Assembly (NCBI GenBank): GCA_030374805.1
Contig: JARGSG010000079.1
Coordinates: 124,001 to 188,000 of the forward strand
Direction of reading: 5' to 3'
Length of the DNA: 64,000 bases
From: Gracilaria gracilis
Taxonomy: Eukaryota; Rhodophyta; Florideophyceae; Gracilariales; Gracilariaceae
Part shown: piece after piece, positions 63,801-64,000 of the stretch
How the letters are laid out: each line of letters opens with the position of its first letter
How positions within the stretch are numbered: the first letter of the stretch is position 1
Made by a program: the position numbers and the translations under genes
Notes under the pieces: generated by a model
Seen by the model: the letters and a program-made list of their open reading frames with translations, nothing else
What the model was told of the DNA's origin: nothing
Database searches by the model: none

Positions 63801-64000
63801 ATGAGGTCCCATAATTACTAGACTCTGCGTCCAGAGTGACTAATTTATCTCCTGAACGAATTAACATTCTATGATTCTTCCAATCAATGAGTGGATTTAT
63901 TTTCACTAACCATGACATGCCTAGGATTACGTCATAAGAGGTTAGGTCCACTACATATGGTTTGATAGAAAATTCTGTCTTGTCAATTGTTAAAGAGAGA
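60778..64000 (-). CDS. Pol polyprotein of element 4 (partial)
   Basis: The frame is open to the right window edge: upstream of the in-frame GTG at 63951 the same frame continues (DKTEFSIKPYVVDLTSYDVILGMSW, protease end). RT: LRMCVDYRALNKQSI, FSVIDLRSGYHQI, and catalytic VYLDDILIYS near 63075. RNase H: VTADASATGIGAVL, STHERELLAIVYALEEW, IYTDHNPLKYL. Integrase: zinc domain HDYHRSLLGAHRGK ... CHECQKAK; core ISMDFIFELP, ISDRDTRFTG, AFHPQTDGQSERAF. C-terminus: chromodomain EEIVRVEEDKIDNILSHRI ... YLVHYKGTDNTENRWVD. All catalytic acids are present, with no stop or shift. Possibly still active. Confidence 0.95.
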   Translation of the reverse strand, partial: LSLTIDKTEFSIKPYVVDLTSYDVILGMSWLVKINPLIDWKNHRMLIRSGDKLVTLDAESSNYGTSSRPTFILTSKQFNRLARKSKKMIYHIVMKSSQDEVKESKSKSLTDNQVDIQLNKLLEEYKDIFPNELPKKLPPHREVEMRIDLEEGAKPKMGPMYKLSRDELQEMKRQLNELMSHGFIRPSISPWGSPVLFIGKKDGGLRMCVDYRALNKQSIKNQVPLPRIDEVWDQIGGSTVFSVIDLRSGYHQIRLREGDIEKTAFRTRYGQFEYLVTPFGLTGAPGCFQTYMNMLFREHLDEFILVYLDDILIYSKTPKEHLEHLRKAFAILKQNKLYGKLSKCEFMKSEIDYLGHVITADGIKVNHKKTESIQNWETPKNVTDIQSFLGLCNYYRRFVKDFSRIAAPLTDLTKKANLFKWTATEQSAFDKLKQALSNTPVLRCADPDLPFEVTADASATGIGAVLTQIDGKDSRPVAYASRKLSATEQRYSTHERELLAIVYALEEWRCYLHGPKFTIYTDHNPLKYLETQRKLSRKQSRWVEFMQQFNYEIKYIKGKANRVADALSRKHKEVHQMSSDIVRTLFSVTTVKITNDYLEKLNENYKKDDFFKEVLEETKEPFQFKNRRLFFENRLCIPKGDQREELLHDYHRSLLGAHRGKQRTISLLRRDFFWPGMNKDIKEYIENCHECQKAKSLNISMEGQLRPFPPPSKKWEVISMDFIFELPKTKNGMSSILVVVDKLTKRTHFIPMKPKVNSKDTAEVFYKEIYKNHGLPRKIISDRDTRFTGNFRSELMSILKIKMNLSTAFHPQTDGQSERAFRTLEEMLRCFISYSQTDWDFYLPGLEFAYNNYINEATKQTPFFLEYGIHPVTISDFLRQDEVNVSNDATEKFLENISYATEIAQEAINTANSRMIEQSSGKKEQVFQKGDKVMLSTKNLNLKNGRSRKLSPKYLGPFTVEEVVAQGKAYKLKLPEKLRNVHHTFHVSLLKPYHERNYPIAGRKKPDRAEEIVRVEEDKIDNILSHRIKERRLQYLVHYKGTDNTENRWVDTQTLIAASTPSLIDAYTENHVV

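Larger units (their letters stand above)
59803..64000 (-). mobile_element. Element 4: Ty3/gypsy chromovirus, 3' part
   Basis: The minus-strand element entering from beyond the right edge: protease end, RT, RNase H, integrase with chromodomain in one open frame, a short post-pol ORF, polypurine tract and 3' LTR. No stop breaks the 1057+ codons of Pol. This is the best preserved retrotransposon of the window. Gag, the 5' LTR and the second target duplication lie outside. Confidence 0.95.

Overview
This is a stretch of eukaryotic nuclear DNA made almost entirely of transposable elements in different states of decay. I found no convincing host gene, tRNA, rRNA or CRISPR array. Evidence for a eukaryote: two chromodomain-bearing Ty3/gypsy retrotransposons plus a third related one, a tyrosine-recombinase (DIRS-like) retroelement, PIF/Harbinger, hAT and pogo DNA transposons, and foldback MITEs. 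Multicellular algae, oomycetes and some fungi carry this mix. The window alone does not settle which. No introns could be recognised.

Layout. 1-6.25 kb: a broken unrecognised coding remnant, then a cluster of roughly 46-76 bp near-perfect palindromes (1.8-3.8 kb), then weakly coding DNA. 6.25-18.2 kb: an old, heavily mutated chromovirus (called element 2 here) with Gag, protease, RT, RNase H, integrase and chromodomain remnants. It has been hit by a 320-bp foldback MITE and by two copies of one ~400-bp repeat. Its post-pol segment codes on the opposite strand. 18.5-19.7 kb: a pogo-type transposase ORF. 20.57-28.78 kb: a DIRS-like element on the minus strand (RT, RNase H, tyrosine recombinase). 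It is bracketed by direct repeats and cut in two by a 4.65-kb PIF-type transposon with 28-bp perfect terminal inverted repeats and TTAA flanks. 29.8-42.4 kb: a pogo-type transposase pseudogene split by a complete 11.2-kb chromovirus (element 1: 765/768-bp LTRs, ATTTC target duplication, probable tRNA-Tyr primer site). Element 1 carries a long antisense ORF between pol and its 3' LTR. 43-51.6 kb: small repeats, a third retroelement (RT/RNase H, minus strand, 46.0-49.6 kb) and a solo LTR. 51.67-64 kb: a densely packed run of a pogo element with TA duplications, an hAT element with an open 689-codon transposase, a repeat copy interrupted by a complete PIF/Harbinger element (TTA duplication), and the 3' part of an intact chromovirus (element 4, minus strand) that leaves the window with its reading frame open.

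How the parts relate. Removing an insertion restores the interrupted frame or repeat at three places: element 1 in pogo, the PIF-type element in the DIRS-like ORF, and Harbinger in the foldback repeat. These fix element borders and relative ages. The most unusual feature is the ~610-codon antisense gene in element 1, with a probable decayed counterpart at the same place in element 2.
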